DNA of 5,604 nucleotides from an uncultured Oscillospiraceae bacterium (lineage in GTDB: Bacteria > Bacillota > Clostridia > Oscillospirales > Oscillospiraceae). Within the stretch, counting starts at the first letter, position 1. Every line of letters starts with the position of its first letter. The position numbers and the translations under genes are program-made. Below the pieces are notes generated by a model. That model was not told the origin of the DNA. It worked only from the letters and a program-made list of their open reading frames with translations, and did no database searches. The stretch spans positions 1 through 5,604 of the forward strand of contig CAKTMQ010000103.1 in assembly GCA_934573945.1 (NCBI GenBank), given 5' to 3'. Below, piece by piece: positions 4,364-5,604 of this stretch.

Positions 4364-5604
4364 ATGGCAGAGCATGTGATCCATCTCAGGCTGCCGCGCC
4401 CTAACGAGAAACAGAAGCGATTTCTGGAATGTCAGAAGAAATATATTGCTTTCGGCGGCGCACGGGGCGGCGGCAAGAGCTGGGCAGTCCGCATCAAGGC
4501 CATCCTGCTGGCGCTGAACTACGCCGGCATCCGCCTGCTGATCGTCCGCCGCACCTGTCAGGAGCTGGAGAACAACCACATCCGCCAGCTCCGGGTCATC
4601 CTGCGGGAGGTGGCGCAGTACAAGGCCACCGACCGTATATTCTATTTCCCCAACGGCTCCACGCTGGAGTTCGGCTACTGTGCCTCCGACGGCGACATGG
4701 ATCGCTACCAGGGGGCGGAGTACGACGTGATCTTTCTGGACGAGTGCACCCAGCTGCGGGAGCAGTGGATGCGGCAGTTCGCCGCCTGTCTCCGGGGCGT
4801 CAACGATTTTCCCAAGCGCATCTACTACACCTGCAACCCCGGCGGCCCCGGCCACAGCTACATCAAGCGGCTGTTCATCGACCGGCGCTACGAGCCGGGG
4901 GAAAACCCGGAGGACTACGTGTTCATCCCCGCCCGGGTCACCGACAACAAGGCGCTGCTGAAAGCACAGCCGGACTATCTGAAGCAGCTGGAGGCGCTGC
5001 CCCGCCGCCTGCGGCAGGCGTGGCTGGAGGGACGGTGGGATCTCTTTCAGGGGCAGGTGTTCAGCGAGTTCACCGACGATCCCACCCATTACGCCGACCG
5101 CCGCTTCACCCACGTGATCCCCGCCTTTGACGTGCCCCGGGAGTGGCGGGTCTACCGCAGCTACGACTTCGGCTACGCCAAGCCCTTTTCCTGCGGCTGG
5201 TGGGCGGTGGATCACGACGGCGTGCTGTACCGCATTCTGGAGCTGTACGGCTGCACCTCCACCCCCAACGAGGGCGTGCTGTGGACGCCGGACAGGCAGT
5301 TTGCGGAAATTCGCCGCATCGAGAACGAGCACCCCTACCTGCGGGGACGCACCATCACCGGCGTGGCCGATCCCGCCATCTGGGACGCCAGCCGGGGCGA
5401 GAGCGTGTATGAAACGGCGCTGAAATACCGCCTTTACTTTCAGCGGGGCGACAACCGGCGGGTGGCGGGCTGGATGCAGCTGCACTACCGCCTTGCCTTT
5501 GACGCGGAGGGGTATCCGGGGATGTACGTGTTCGACACCTGCCGGGGCTTTCTGCGGACGGTGCCCGCCCTGCTGTACAGCGACACCGACGCCGAGGATG
5601 TGGA
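4364..5604 (+). CDS. terL: phage terminase large subunit (3' partial)
   Basis: The frame stays open to the right edge, giving 413 visible residues. The start is ATG 4364, with GAAAGGAG (4345-4352) 11 nt upstream, a slightly long spacing. This is the DNA-packaging motor ATPase and nuclease of tailed phages, which pumps concatemeric DNA into the prohead and cuts it. Visible motifs are Walker A GGARGGGKS (31-39), Walker B VIFLDE (122-127), coupling motif YYTCNPGG (154-161), and the start of the RNase H-like nuclease domain at YRSYDFGY with D268. Further acidic candidates are E293 in LELYG and D336 in VADP. The last acidic cluster (EDV... at 411-413) is cut by the window edge; in relatives this region continues into an EDH..D..RY-like end. 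The ATPase motifs look intact, so nothing shows inactivation in the visible part. It follows the DUF6291-like gene, the heptamer array and a hairpin; portal and capsid genes would be expected downstream. Confidence 0.95.
   Translation, partial: MAEHVIHLRLPRPNEKQKRFLECQKKYIAFGGARGGGKSWAVRIKAILLALNYAGIRLLIVRRTCQELENNHIRQLRVILREVAQYKATDRIFYFPNGSTLEFGYCASDGDMDRYQGAEYDVIFLDECTQLREQWMRQFAACLRGVNDFPKRIYYTCNPGGPGHSYIKRLFIDRRYEPGENPEDYVFIPARVTDNKALLKAQPDYLKQLEALPRRLRQAWLEGRWDLFQGQVFSEFTDDPTHYADRRFTHVIPAFDVPREWRVYRSYDFGYAKPFSCGWWAVDHDGVLYRILELYGCTSTPNEGVLWTPDRQFAEIRRIENEHPYLRGRTITGVADPAIWDASRGESVYETALKYRLYFQRGDNRRVAGWMQLHYRLAFDAEGYPGMYVFDTCRGFLRTVPALLYSDTDAEDV

Noticed and set aside
4429..5423. Open + frames overlapping the terminase in other phases (4429-5130, 5127-5423, 5143-5412)
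   Set aside because: They are out of frame with the conserved terminase, rich in Arg/Pro/Gly/His as expected for shifted GC-rich reading, and lack start signals.
4286..5485. A 399-codon open frame on the - strand opposite the terminase
   Set aside because: It lies fully opposite a terminase frame with all its ATPase motifs, starts inside that gene without a Shine-Dalgarno site, and its product has no recognisable domain.

Overview
The window looks like chromosomal DNA from a GC-rich gut Firmicute, most likely of the Oscillospiraceae/Ruminococcaceae type. The reasons are strong Shine-Dalgarno sites (GGAGG, AAAGGAGG), G/C-ending codons, clostridial-style surface proteins with Cys-rich 'CGxGCGKYY' modules and sortase-like tails, and GC-rich intergenic palindromes. 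The taxon is an inference from style, not from a marker gene. All genes read on the + strand.

Left part (1-3507): two neighbouring genes for secreted, wall- or membrane-anchored proteins. The first (2-754) is only the C-terminal part of a longer protein that begins outside the window. The second (1126-3507) is complete: signal peptide, a long right-handed beta-helix-like domain, a Cys-rich segment, an Ig/X2-like domain, a polar linker, a hydrophobic segment and a basic tail. Both end in the same cassette. One 80-residue block aligns without a gap between them (50-289 and 2794-3033, about 70% identical by eye), so the cassettes are duplicated or shared by recombination. Between the genes (755-1125) lie a GC-rich terminator-like hairpin, a good sigma-A-type promoter with a 12-bp palindrome on its -35, and a leader of about 180 nt with four consecutive hairpins. 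A clear rho-independent terminator closes the second gene.

Middle part (3508-3869): no convincing gene. It holds the terminator, a short TTGCTTTG-type decamer repeat and a 14-bp-stem GC-rich palindrome of the dispersed intergenic type.

Right part (3870-5604): phage-derived DNA. A 105-residue protein resembling the DUF6291 family of Firmicutes phages is followed by the large terminase subunit (4364 to beyond the window edge), which has Walker A, Walker B, coupling and nuclease motifs. Between them, where a small terminase gene is often found, lies a tandem array of 15 heptamers (4190-4292, consensus TCAAYTA), very poor in G, and then a hairpin. This array is the most unusual non-coding structure in the window. 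No integrase, tRNA, CRISPR or attachment site was seen, so whether the phage part is an intact prophage, a remnant or a domesticated module cannot be decided here.
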